Assembly: GCA_964558275.1 (NCBI GenBank)
Contig: CAZLDH010000152.1
Span: forward strand, 1-5,936
DNA: 5,936 nucleotides
Reading direction: 5' to 3'
DNA from: FW021-bin31 sp964558275
GTDB lineage: Bacteria; Bacteroidota; Bacteroidia; Chitinophagales; Chitinophagaceae
Positions 1-5,936 of this stretch are shown one piece after another (the stretch's first letter is position 1; each line of letters starts with the position of its first letter). The translations under genes and the position numbers were made by a program. Below the pieces are notes generated by a model. The model searched no databases, had not been told where the DNA came from, and was given only the letters and a program-made list of their open reading frames with translations.

Positions 1-1
1 C

Positions 2-229
2 CCTTTTGAGAGTTATGCTGTACCGCTTACTGAAAGTATATTGATGGCAAACTTGGCGATTCGTAGCTTCAGTATTAAAAAGAAAAAGAAAGACGGTGGT
101 TATTCTTTCCCCGGTAGAGGAATTACCTTGAAATGGGATGCTGACCAGTTGAAGGTGACTAACTTTGATGAAGCTAATCAGTTTGTTAAAAGGGAATACC
201 GTGAAGGATGGCCTAAACTCAAATTCTAA
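2..229 (+). CDS. Gfo/Idh/MocA-family oxidoreductase, C-terminal end (partial)
   Basis: This is the last 75 codons of a gene that enters from the left edge; the frame is open from base 2 and stops at TAA 227-229. The visible protein begins PFESYAVPLTESILMANLA, then has a Lys-rich stretch, FPGRGITLKWD, and ends VKREYREGWPKLKF. These pieces resemble the C-terminus of the Bacteroidota Gfo/Idh/MocA oxidoreductases, often secreted NAD(P)-dependent dehydrogenases acting on sugars or glycosides. The NAD-binding Rossmann fold, the catalytic Lys and any signal peptide lie outside the window, so substrate and location cannot be judged. An ATG at 44 is internal, because homology-like sequence extends upstream of it. 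The gene converges on ftsH, and the shared hairpin at 255-293 ends it. Family assignment is from remembered sequence pattern, not a search. Confidence 0.72.
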   Translation, partial: PFESYAVPLTESILMANLAIRSFSIKKKKKDGGYSFPGRGITLKWDADQLKVTNFDEANQFVKREYREGWPKLKF

Positions 230-254
230 GGAAAGAATTTTTATAGAATTTTAC

Positions 255-293
255 ATTAAAAAAGGTGAAGCATTTTGCTTCACCTTTTTTAAT
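255..293. terminator. Bidirectional intrinsic terminator
   Basis: Bases 255-272 and 276-293 are exact reverse complements (18 bp) around a 3-base TTT loop. The core is GGTGAAGCA/TGCTTCACC, flanked by A6 (258-263) on the left and T6 (285-290) on the right. Each strand therefore reads as a hairpin followed by a U-tract. It lies between two convergent genes, 25 bases past the oxidoreductase stop and 13 bases past the ftsH stop, so it can serve both. The outer A-T pairs double as the U-tract, so the effective stem is the GC-containing inner part. Confidence 0.93.
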
Positions 294-306
294 TCCTGAC
301 TCTTTT

Positions 307-2397
307 TTATTCCTCTGATTGTCCGTCTTGTACATCCTCAGTACCATTTGGGGTAGATTCCGTGTTGGATGAACTTTCAATGCCTTTGGGTGCATTGATT
401 TGTTGGGAAGGAATAGCTTCCTCATCGGGATTATCTTTAAAAGGACGGTCTCCCAATAGCCTGACAAGGTCATCTCTATACAAAACTTCTTTTTTAAGGA
501 GTTCTTTGGCTAAGAGTTTCAATTCATCCATACGTTTCGATAATAATTCTTTTGTTCGTTTGTATGCCTCCTCTATGAGTTTACGAACTTCTTCATCTAT
601 CATGAAGGCTGTTTCGTCGGAATAAGGCTTTTGAAAAGCTTGATCATTCTTTTCATCATAGAAAGAAATATTTCCAACTTTGTCATTCATTCCATAGACA
701 GACACCATGGCATATGCCATTTTCGTAATCACTTGTAAATCATTTTGGGCTCCTGTAGAAATTTTGCCAAACAGTAATTCTTCGGAAGCTCTACCGCCAA
801 GGGTCATACATATCTCATCCAACAATTGTTCTGTATTGTATAGATATTGCTCCTTAGGCAAGTATTGTGCATAGCCAAGTGCCGCTACTCCTCTGGGGAC
901 AATAGTGACTTTCACTAATGGTTTGGCATGTTCTAAGAACCATCCGCAGATGGCATGTCCTGCTTCATGATGTGCGATAATCGTTTTCTCTGCCGGAGAT
1001 ATCAGTTTGTTTTTCTTTTCCAATCCGCCAATGACTCTGTCAACCGCATCATTGAAGTCTTCCATGTCCACATCTTTTTTCTCTTTTCTTGCCGCCGTTA
1101 ACGCTGCTTCGTTACAAATATTAGCAATGTCTGCTCCTGCAAATCCTGCAGTCATGGCAGCAAGTTTATCCAAGTTAAGATTTGGGGCTGTTTTGATGGG
1201 CTTAAGGTGTACTTCAAATATCTTTTTACGACCGGTTAAGTCCGGTTTATCTACAGATATTTGGCGATCAAAACGTCCGGGACGTAAGAGGGCTTTATCT
1301 AATATTTCCGGACGGTTAGTTGCGGCCAACATAATGATGCCACTTTCTCCACTAAATCCATCCATTTCTGAAAGTAGCTGATTCAGGGTGTTTTCCCGTT
1401 CATCGTTACTCATCATTGAATTTTTTCCCCTCGCTCTTCCAATAGCATCTATTTCATCTATAAAGATAACACAAGGAGCTTTTTCTCTGGCTTGTTTGAA
1501 AAGATCCCTTACGCGACTTGCACCAACGCCTACAAACATTTCTACGAAATCAGATCCGGAAATGGAGAAAAAAGGAACATGTGCTTCTCCAGCCATCGCC
1601 TTAGCCATAAGTGTTTTACCTGTTCCCGGAGGTCCTATCAGCAGACAGCCTTTGGGTATTTTTCCACCAAGGGAGGTATATTTCTTGGGTTTCTTTAGGA
1701 AATCTACGATTTCCATCACTTCTTCTTTGGCTTCATCCAATCCTGCTACATCATTAAAAGTGATAGAAACATGGGTGCCTTTTTCAAATAATTGTGCTTT
1801 AGATTTTCCAATATTAAAAATACCCCCCGGGCCACCACTCTTGGCACCACCTCCCATTTTCCGCATGAGTAAAATCCATATTGCAATAATGATGATGATG
1901 GGTAAAAGGAATTGTAAGATACCGCCAAACCAATTATTCTCTTGTGCATAAAACTCAGGAATGTCTTTGGTATAGCCTGCCTCTTTAGAGGCTTGAGCTA
2001 GTTTTTTATTAAAGCTTTCTACACTTCCTATCTTTATCTGGAAATGAGGTCCCGGATTTGTAGCGTTAAAGTTGCCTTTTGCAACATCTTTATATTTGGC
2101 TTCGCTTAACTTACTTTGCTTGATAAAGACATCAACTTTACTAACGCCATTTTTATTGACAATTATTCTGAGTTTATCTACGTCATGGGAGTTTAAAATT
2201 TTACTTTTAAACTGTTGAAATGAAATCTGTTTGGCAGAGCCTGAAAAGTTGAAAAACTGCATGCCAATGAGAATAATCCCGATGATGGCATATACCCAAT
2301 ATATATTGAAACGCGGTTTCTTTGGATTCTTTCCGTTCTTTTTACCGGAATTTCCTCCGGGAGGTGTCTGAGGTAAACCGTTATTCTTTGTATTCAT
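307..2397 (-). CDS. ftsH: ATP-dependent zinc metalloprotease FtsH
   Basis: Membrane-anchored AAA+ protease that, as a hexamer, extracts and degrades misfolded membrane proteins and some soluble regulators. The protein has 696 residues. A Lys/Gly/Pro-rich cytoplasmic N-terminus precedes a membrane segment at about 33-51, a periplasmic domain at about 52-157 and a second membrane segment at about 159-178. A Gly-rich linker leads to the AAA+ domain: Walker A GPPGTGKT 255-262, pore loop FVG 288-290, Walker B IFIDEID 311-317, and arginine fingers R372 and R375. The peptidase domain has HEAGH 477-481 with E478 catalytic; H477, H481 and D553 (in TGAQND) are the expected zinc ligands. All catalytic residues are present. 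The tail from about 656 is acidic and Ser/Thr/Asn-rich, probably disordered. Start is ATG 2395-2397 with an A/T-rich leader and no Shine-Dalgarno. It lies 96 bp after rsfS on the same strand with no promoter motif found between, so co-transcription is likely. Confidence 0.98.
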   Translation of the reverse strand: MNTKNNGLPQTPPGGNSGKKNGKNPKKPRFNIYWVYAIIGIILIGMQFFNFSGSAKQISFQQFKSKILNSHDVDKLRIIVNKNGVSKVDVFIKQSKLSEAKYKDVAKGNFNATNPGPHFQIKIGSVESFNKKLAQASKEAGYTKDIPEFYAQENNWFGGILQFLLPIIIIIAIWILLMRKMGGGAKSGGPGGIFNIGKSKAQLFEKGTHVSITFNDVAGLDEAKEEVMEIVDFLKKPKKYTSLGGKIPKGCLLIGPPGTGKTLMAKAMAGEAHVPFFSISGSDFVEMFVGVGASRVRDLFKQAREKAPCVIFIDEIDAIGRARGKNSMMSNDERENTLNQLLSEMDGFSGESGIIMLAATNRPEILDKALLRPGRFDRQISVDKPDLTGRKKIFEVHLKPIKTAPNLNLDKLAAMTAGFAGADIANICNEAALTAARKEKKDVDMEDFNDAVDRVIGGLEKKNKLISPAEKTIIAHHEAGHAICGWFLEHAKPLVKVTIVPRGVAALGYAQYLPKEQYLYNTEQLLDEICMTLGGRASEELLFGKISTGAQNDLQVITKMAYAMVSVYGMNDKVGNISFYDEKNDQAFQKPYSDETAFMIDEEVRKLIEEAYKRTKELLSKRMDELKLLAKELLKKEVLYRDDLVRLLGDRPFKDNPDEEAIPSQQINAPKGIESSSNTESTPNGTEDVQDGQSEE

Positions 2398-2493
2398 TTT
2401 AATATTTCTGTGTTATGCAAGTTTCTTTTATAAACTAATCTGATTGCTTGAAATTGTGCATTCCCCTTGTAAACAATAAAAATCAGGAATGGT

Positions 2494-2910
2494 TTAATTA
2501 TTTGTATTCTCGTCTTTGTGTTCTTCCTGAGCGGCATCGCTCCACATTTCTTCCAGGTTGTAAAATGATCTTTGTTCCGGTTGGAAAATATGTACCACTA
2601 TATTTACATAATCTAGGATAATCCAATGCAGTGAATCGAAACCTTCTTTTTCATATGGAAGTTCTTTTAATTTTTCTTTGACAGACCTTTCTACTTGTTC
2701 GGCAATTGCCCTTACTTGCGGAGCTGAGTCAGCTTCACAAATAACAAAGTAATCGGATACGGCTTCCGGAATTTCACGAAGGTCTATAGAGATGACACCG
2801 GAGCCTCCCTTTTCATGAATGGCACTGATAATCGTTCGAAATATCTGACTTTCCGTATTGAGCCTTTGAATGGCATTTTCATCTTTTTTTATTGGTGCTG
2901 ATGAAGTCAA
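2494..2910 (-). CDS. rsfS: Ribosome silencing factor RsfS
   Basis: RsfS (YbeB/DUF143/Iojap family) binds ribosomal protein L14 (uL14) on the 50S subunit and blocks subunit joining, lowering translation under nutrient limitation. The call rests on SDYFVIC (52-58), W96, LDYVNIVVHIF (99-109) and FYNLEEMWSDA (116-126), numbered from the start chosen here. The frame stays open to a TTG at 2950-2952 (152 aa) and contains no in-frame ATG. That upstream TTG is part of a TACCTTTG promoter box and would not be transcribed. I therefore choose the TTG at 2908-2910 (138 aa), which has an A-rich leader and gives MTSSAPIKKDENAIQ before the conserved fold at about residue 20. The usual family length is roughly 105-130 aa. 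The C-terminal EEHKDENTNN is a short polar tail. The gene heads an rsfS-ftsH unit divergent from birA, an arrangement I recall from other Bacteroidota. Identity is firm; the start is not. Confidence 0.93.
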   Translation of the reverse strand: MTSSAPIKKDENAIQRLNTESQIFRTIISAIHEKGGSGVISIDLREIPEAVSDYFVICEADSAPQVRAIAEQVERSVKEKLKELPYEKEGFDSLHWIILDYVNIVVHIFQPEQRSFYNLEEMWSDAAQEEHKDENTNN

Positions 2911-2949
2911 TAAATTTGTAATTTTGTTTTTTGAATTTAAATGAAGCCA

Positions 2950-2957
2950 CAAAGGTA
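2950..2957 (-). promoter_or_regulatory. Bacteroidota-type -7 promoter box for rsfS-ftsH
   Basis: The minus strand reads TACCTTTG, an exact match to the TAnnTTTG -7 box of Bacteroidota primary-sigma promoters, followed by TGGC. Transcription would begin about 6-8 bases downstream, near 2943, leaving a leader of roughly 30 nt before the TTG at 2910. No TTTG or TTG is seen at the usual distance (about 19 bases) upstream, so the -33 element is weak or absent. Confidence 0.72.
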
Positions 2958-2967
2958 CTAATTCTTG

Positions 2968-2997
2968 TTGAAGTTGCCTTTTTTTCCTCTATATAGG
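2968..2997 (+). promoter_or_regulatory. Candidate birA promoter (TTG-N19-TATATAGG)
   Basis: TTG at 2968-2970 is followed after exactly 19 bases by TATATAGG at 2990-2997. That spacing fits the Bacteroidota TTTG-N19-TAnnTTTG arrangement, although the -7 box matches only partly. A start near 3003 would leave a leader of about 39 nt before the birA ATG. It competes with a second candidate at 3007-3037. Confidence 0.3.
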
Positions 2998-3006
2998 TGA
3001 AGATGG

Positions 3007-3037
3007 TTTAGTTAAAACAATATTAAATATATTTTTG
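3007..3037 (+). promoter_or_regulatory. Alternative birA promoter (TTTA-N19-TATTTTTG)
   Basis: TTTA at 3007-3010, 19 bases, then TATTTTTG at 3030-3037, a full TAnnTTTG match. It lies so close to the ATG at 3042 that the transcript would be nearly or fully leaderless, and the match sits in a very AT-rich stretch where chance matches are common. Confidence 0.28.
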
Positions 3038-3041
3038 GTAG

Positions 3042-3791
3042 ATGAAAGATGTTATTATTGGAGATCCTTTTTTTGAGTTAAATGAGGTGGGAAGTACCAA
3101 TGATGTGGTCAAATCTGCATTTGAGAATGGTGAGGTCGCCGAAGGATCGGCATGGCATGCCCTATTTCAAAATAAAGGAAAGGGACAGCGGGGCAAAACG
3201 TGGATGGCTAAGTCAGGGGATAATATTAATCTTTCATTTATCTTATATCCTGAGAAGCTAAAACCCACTGATACTTTTGTATTAAATATGGTCATCTCTT
3301 TAGCTGTTTATGATTTTATTAAGGAGATAGCAGGAGCTGATGTTTGTATAAAGTGGAGTAATGATATCTATGTCAAAGACAAAAAGATTTGTGGAATTCT
3401 TATCGAAAATCATTTTCGTGGTAAAGAATGGGAATATGCTGTTATTGGGATAGGCGTGAATTTAAATCAGGAAATCTTTGATGATGTTTTGCCCAATCCA
3501 ATATCATTGTGGCAAATTACAGGCAAGAAATGGCATCCTGTTCTCATGGCTAAAAAAATGTGTAAATACATTACTACACGTTACAATAATATAGAGAAAA
3601 TGGAAAGGAATGCTATTCTAAAAGCTTATGAGCAACATTTATATGGCTTGAATAAATCCGGATTATTTCAAAAGGAAGATAAAAGATTTGAAGCGATTAT
3701 TCGTTCTGTTTTGCCAGATGGAACATTGGTTTTGGAGCAAGATAAGAAATTGGAGCAAGTTACTTTTGGAGAGATAAAGTTTTTAATTTGA
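3042..3791 (+). CDS. birA: Biotin--[acetyl-CoA-carboxylase] ligase (BirA, group I)
   Basis: Makes biotinyl-5'-AMP from biotin and ATP, then transfers biotin to a lysine of biotin carrier proteins such as the acetyl-CoA carboxylase carrier subunit; cytoplasmic. The 249-residue protein has STN (18-20), the biotinyl-adenylate loop GKGQRGKTW (46-54), KWSND (104-108, K104 matching E. coli K183) and KICGILIE (115-122). GIGVNLN at 136-142 completes the catalytic domain, and a small C-terminal SH3-like domain follows from about 205. There is no N-terminal winged-helix domain: the catalytic fold begins almost at residue 1 (E. coli BirA is 321 aa). It should therefore be a plain ligase, not the biotin-operon repressor. 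The ATG at 3042 follows an A/T-rich leader without Shine-Dalgarno. The gene diverges from rsfS and converges on rnc, with 21 bp between stop codons. The glycine-rich loop has GKG where GRG is common, a conservative change. Confidence 0.95.
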   Translation: MKDVIIGDPFFELNEVGSTNDVVKSAFENGEVAEGSAWHALFQNKGKGQRGKTWMAKSGDNINLSFILYPEKLKPTDTFVLNMVISLAVYDFIKEIAGADVCIKWSNDIYVKDKKICGILIENHFRGKEWEYAVIGIGVNLNQEIFDDVLPNPISLWQITGKKWHPVLMAKKMCKYITTRYNNIEKMERNAILKAYEQHLYGLNKSGLFQKEDKRFEAIIRSVLPDGTLVLEQDKKLEQVTFGEIKFLI

Positions 3792-3812
3792 TAGACTTAG
3801 AATAAATACCTA

Positions 3813-4544
3813 TTAGGCGTCCTTGATAAGATTCATCTTTTCGAGAGCATCTTGGGCTGCGATTTTACCGGCTTTTTTCTTAGAAAATGCTTTACCGCTT
3901 CCTATTTTTTCACCATCAATCACAGTGTCAATCGTAAAGAGACGACGACCTCCTTCATTGTGTTCATCGATTACCTTAAATTCGAGGTTGTGTTTATTTT
4001 TATTTGCCCAGGAGTAGAGTTTATTCTTGTGATCAATTTCCTGATGTTCTAATTTTTGAAAGTCGATATAGGTATGTAGAAGCCTGTTGATAATGAAAAA
4101 ATAGGTCTTTTTATAGCCTTTATCCAAGTAAATAGCTCCTATAAGTGCTTCTAATGTATTTCCGAAAATATTACTCCCTCGTAATAGGTTATTGTGCTTA
4201 TCATAGAAGGTTAGTTGATGCAGTCCCATTTTTTTTGCTATGTTATTAAGCGAATTTCGATTGACTATTTTAGAACGCATTTCCGTTAGGTAACCTTCTG
4301 ATTCTAAAGGATATTTCTTAAATAAATAATCGCCAACAATGGCATCTAAGATGGCATCGCCCAAATATTCTAATCGTTCATTATTTTCGTGTTCGTTTGT
4401 GCTTTTGGATCTGTGGATGAGCGATAATTTGTAAATGGCAGTTTTGCCCGGTCTGAATCCCAGCAGGTTTTTTAACTGCTTTCTAAATTTTTTCTTCTTG
4501 CTTCGATCCTGAAAGTCCATTTTGACCTCTTTAGTGGACGGCAT
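3813..4544 (-). CDS. rnc: Ribonuclease III
   Basis: Cuts double-stranded RNA during rRNA processing and mRNA or antisense decay; dimeric and Mg2+-dependent. The protein has 243 residues. A Lys/Arg-rich N-terminus (about 1-25) precedes the RNase III domain with the signature NERLEYLGDAILD at 55-67. E56, E59 and D63 match E. coli E38, E41 and D45, and E83 matches E65. In the second metal site the segment GNTLEAL (128-134) supplies E132 (E. coli E117) but has N129 where E. coli has D114. The dsRNA-binding domain runs from about 172 to 238, ending in the basic helix FSKKKAGKIAAQDAL (220-234). ATG 4542-4544 lies 12 bases past the fabF stop, which suggests coupled translation. A second ATG at 4518-4520 (M9) is preceded by GAGG five bases upstream and is a possible alternative start (235 aa). 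It is the last gene of an acpP-fabF-rnc unit. Confidence 0.96.
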   Translation of the reverse strand: MPSTKEVKMDFQDRSKKKKFRKQLKNLLGFRPGKTAIYKLSLIHRSKSTNEHENNERLEYLGDAILDAIVGDYLFKKYPLESEGYLTEMRSKIVNRNSLNNIAKKMGLHQLTFYDKHNNLLRGSNIFGNTLEALIGAIYLDKGYKKTYFFIINRLLHTYIDFQKLEHQEIDHKNKLYSWANKNKHNLEFKVIDEHNEGGRRLFTIDTVIDGEKIGSGKAFSKKKAGKIAAQDALEKMNLIKDA

Positions 4545-4556
4545 ATCATATAGATA

Positions 4557-5810
4557 TTAAGATTCAAATTTTTTAAGGATAACAGTAGCATTATGACCAC
4601 CAAATCCAAAAGTATTACTCAATATAGTATCTACCTTTCTTTCCTGAGCGGTGTTGAAGGTAAAGTTAATTTTAGGGTCAAGCTTAGGATCATCCGTAAA
4701 ATGATTAATTGTCGGCGGAATAATTCCTTTACGTAAGGCGAGGATTCCTGCAATACTTTCCACGGCTCCGGCAGCACCAAGGAGGTGTCCTGTCATCGAT
4801 TTGGTTGAACTAATGTTCATCTTGTAGATATGTTCGCCAAAGAGTTTGTGTATTGCTTTTACTTCTGCAATATCTCCGAGGGGAGTAGAAGTTCCATGAA
4901 CATTAATATAATCAATATCCGAAGCATTCATTTTTGCATTTTGTAATGCTCTGTCCATGGCTAATACGGCACCTCTTCCTTCCGGATGAGGGGCGGTGAT
5001 GTGATAGGCATCGGCAGAAGTCCCTCCACCGGCAAGTTCTGCATAAATTGTAGCACCTCTGGCACGTGCATGTTCTAAGTCTTCTAGAACAAGCGTTCCG
5101 GCACCTTCACCAATGACAAAACCATCTCTGTTTAAGTCGAACGGGCGAGAGGCGGTTTCCGGAGAATCGTTTCTTTCTGATAATGCTTTCATTGCATTAA
5201 ATCCACCCAGACCGGCTTCGTTAATGACGCATTCTGAACCTCCGGCTACAATGACTTTGGCTTTTCCCATACGAATATAGTTTAAGCCTTCAATAATTGC
5301 ATTGTTAGAAGAGGCACATGCAGAAACGACGGCAAAGTTAGGCCCTCTGAAGTTATATTTCATTGCGATATGCCCTGCGGCAATATCGACAATCATTTTG
5401 GGTACAAAAAAAGGACTGAACCTTGGTGTTCCGTCCCCTGTATAAAAGTCTTTTAGATTTTCACAGAGTGTATTTAATCCGCCAATTCCGGAAGAATGAA
5501 TGACTCCAACCTGTTCAGATTCTACTTGTTCTCCACGAAGTCCGGCATCTTCTACCGCTTCTTGTGCGGATACCAGCCCCATTTGGGCGAATCGATCTAA
5601 CCTGCGAACTTCCTTGCGTTCCAAAAAATCTTTCGGATCAAAATTTTTAAGCTCGCAGGCAAATCGTGTTTTAAATTTAGAAGCATCAAATAATTGAATG
5701 GAATCGGCTCCGGAGATACCTTCTGCAAGTCCCTGCCATGTTTCTGAAACATTTTTACCTATAGGGGTTGCTGCTCCAAGTCCTGTTATGACTACTCGTC
5801 TGAATTCCAT
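4557..5810 (-). CDS. fabF: 3-oxoacyl-[acyl-carrier-protein] synthase II (KAS II)
   Basis: Condenses malonyl-ACP with acyl-ACP in the elongation cycle of type II fatty acid synthesis; a cytoplasmic thiolase-fold homodimer. ATG 5808-5810 is chosen, giving 417 residues beginning MEFRRVVITGLG. The codon just upstream is an in-frame TTG, which would add one residue but is a less likely start. From the chosen ATG, the catalytic Cys is C165 in VVSACASS, the His pair is H305 (NVHGTSTPLGD) and H342 (MTGHLLGAAGA), and the conserved Lys is K337 in STKSM. The glycine-rich end FGFGGHNAT (401-409) carries the gating Phe. Length is close to E. coli FabF (412 aa). C-H-H separates it from FabH-type synthases, which use Cys-His-Asn, and the direct link to acpP fits FabF. 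It is 26 bp after the acpP stop and 12 bp before rnc, with no promoter or terminator seen between. Confidence 0.97.
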   Translation of the reverse strand: MEFRRVVITGLGAATPIGKNVSETWQGLAEGISGADSIQLFDASKFKTRFACELKNFDPKDFLERKEVRRLDRFAQMGLVSAQEAVEDAGLRGEQVESEQVGVIHSSGIGGLNTLCENLKDFYTGDGTPRFSPFFVPKMIVDIAAGHIAMKYNFRGPNFAVVSACASSNNAIIEGLNYIRMGKAKVIVAGGSECVINEAGLGGFNAMKALSERNDSPETASRPFDLNRDGFVIGEGAGTLVLEDLEHARARGATIYAELAGGGTSADAYHITAPHPEGRGAVLAMDRALQNAKMNASDIDYINVHGTSTPLGDIAEVKAIHKLFGEHIYKMNISSTKSMTGHLLGAAGAVESIAGILALRKGIIPPTINHFTDDPKLDPKINFTFNTAQERKVDTILSNTFGFGGHNATVILKKFES

Positions 5811-5836
5811 CAATAATAATTTGTCCTAAATGCTGA

Positions 5837-5936
5837 TTATTTTGCGTTTTCTTCTAGGTATGATACGGCTTGACCTACTGTAGTAATGGTCTCTGCCTGC
5901 TCATCAGGAATAGAAATATTAAACTCTTTTTCAAAT
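5837..5936 (-). CDS. acpP: Acyl carrier protein, C-terminal end (partial)
   Basis: The last 32 codons plus stop (TAA on the minus strand at 5837-5839) are present; the gene runs off the right edge. The visible residues include FEKEFNISIPDEQAE and TVGQAVSYLEE, which match the second half of AcpP: the EF.I.IPDE.AE segment after helix II and the final helix TVG.AV.Y. The DSL motif with the phosphopantetheine-bearing Ser is outside the window. AcpP carries the growing acyl chain for FabF, whose gene starts 26 bp downstream on the same strand, the usual acpP-fabF order. Complete AcpP proteins are about 78 residues, so roughly 45 are missing. Confidence 0.93.
   Translation of the reverse strand, partial: FEKEFNISIPDEQAETITTVGQAVSYLEENAK

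Noticed and set aside
219..473. Minus-strand frame of 84 codons over the ftsH 3' end and the terminator
   Set aside because: It overlaps ftsH in another frame and runs through the terminator hairpin; no family resemblance.
1388..1951. Long open frame of 187 codons on the plus strand opposite ftsH
   Set aside because: It lies wholly antisense to conserved FtsH coding sequence, including the AAA+ motifs; its composition is what the complement of that gene gives, and it resembles no known family.
2398..2493. Possible separate ftsH promoter or hairpin in the rsfS-ftsH gap
   Set aside because: No TAnnTTTG box and no stable inverted repeat were found on the minus strand; the gap looks like plain AT-rich spacer.
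2855..2878. ATG codons on the minus strand just downstream of the chosen rsfS start, as possible true start
   Set aside because: They are out of frame with the RsfS protein; using them would need a frameshift, and the in-frame reading is intact without one.
3792..3812. Possible terminator hairpin between birA and rnc
   Set aside because: Only a 3-bp TAG/CTA pairing is visible and there is no T-tract on either strand.
1..5936. Mobile element, CRISPR array, tRNA/rRNA, phage or defence genes
   Set aside because: Nearly all of the window is accounted for by conserved housekeeping genes; no direct-repeat arrays, transposase motifs or structured RNA genes were seen.

Overview
The window holds ordinary housekeeping genes, most likely from a member of the Bacteroidota. 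Three things suggest this. The genes sit in the compact order acpP-fabF-rnc next to birA and rsfS-ftsH. A TAnnTTTG-type -7 promoter box (TACCTTTG) lies just upstream of rsfS. Starts have A/T-rich leaders and mostly lack Shine-Dalgarno sequences. Base composition looks moderately AT-rich by eye. The RsfS and FtsH sequences look more like the Chitinophagales/Sphingobacteriales side than Bacteroides, but that placement is a guess.

Layout, left to right. (1) Positions 2-229 (+) are the 3' end of a Gfo/Idh/MocA-type oxidoreductase. (2) Positions 255-293 hold a perfect 18-bp hairpin with A and U tracts on its two sides, a bidirectional terminator between this gene and ftsH. (3) An rsfS-ftsH unit runs on the minus strand (2910 to 307): a ribosome silencing factor followed by the membrane AAA+ zinc protease. 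(4) A divergent intergenic region of about 130 bp carries the rsfS promoter and weaker candidates for birA. (5) birA (+, 3042-3791) encodes a biotin-protein ligase without a DNA-binding domain. (6) A minus-strand unit follows: acpP (3' end only, at the right edge), fabF, then rnc. It converges on birA with only 21 bp between stop codons and no visible terminator.

The genes join two themes. BirA activates the biotin carrier of acetyl-CoA carboxylase, which makes malonyl-CoA, while AcpP and FabF carry and elongate the acyl chain: all are fatty acid synthesis. RsfS, FtsH and RNase III act in ribosome silencing, membrane protein quality control and RNA processing.

I see no mobile element, CRISPR array, tRNA/rRNA, phage gene or defence gene, and no convincing new system. 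No gene-free stretch exceeds 300 bases. The points worth a second look are small: the rsfS start codon, Asn in place of a metal-binding Asp in RNase III, the terminator-less birA/rnc junction and the absence of cdsA after ftsH.
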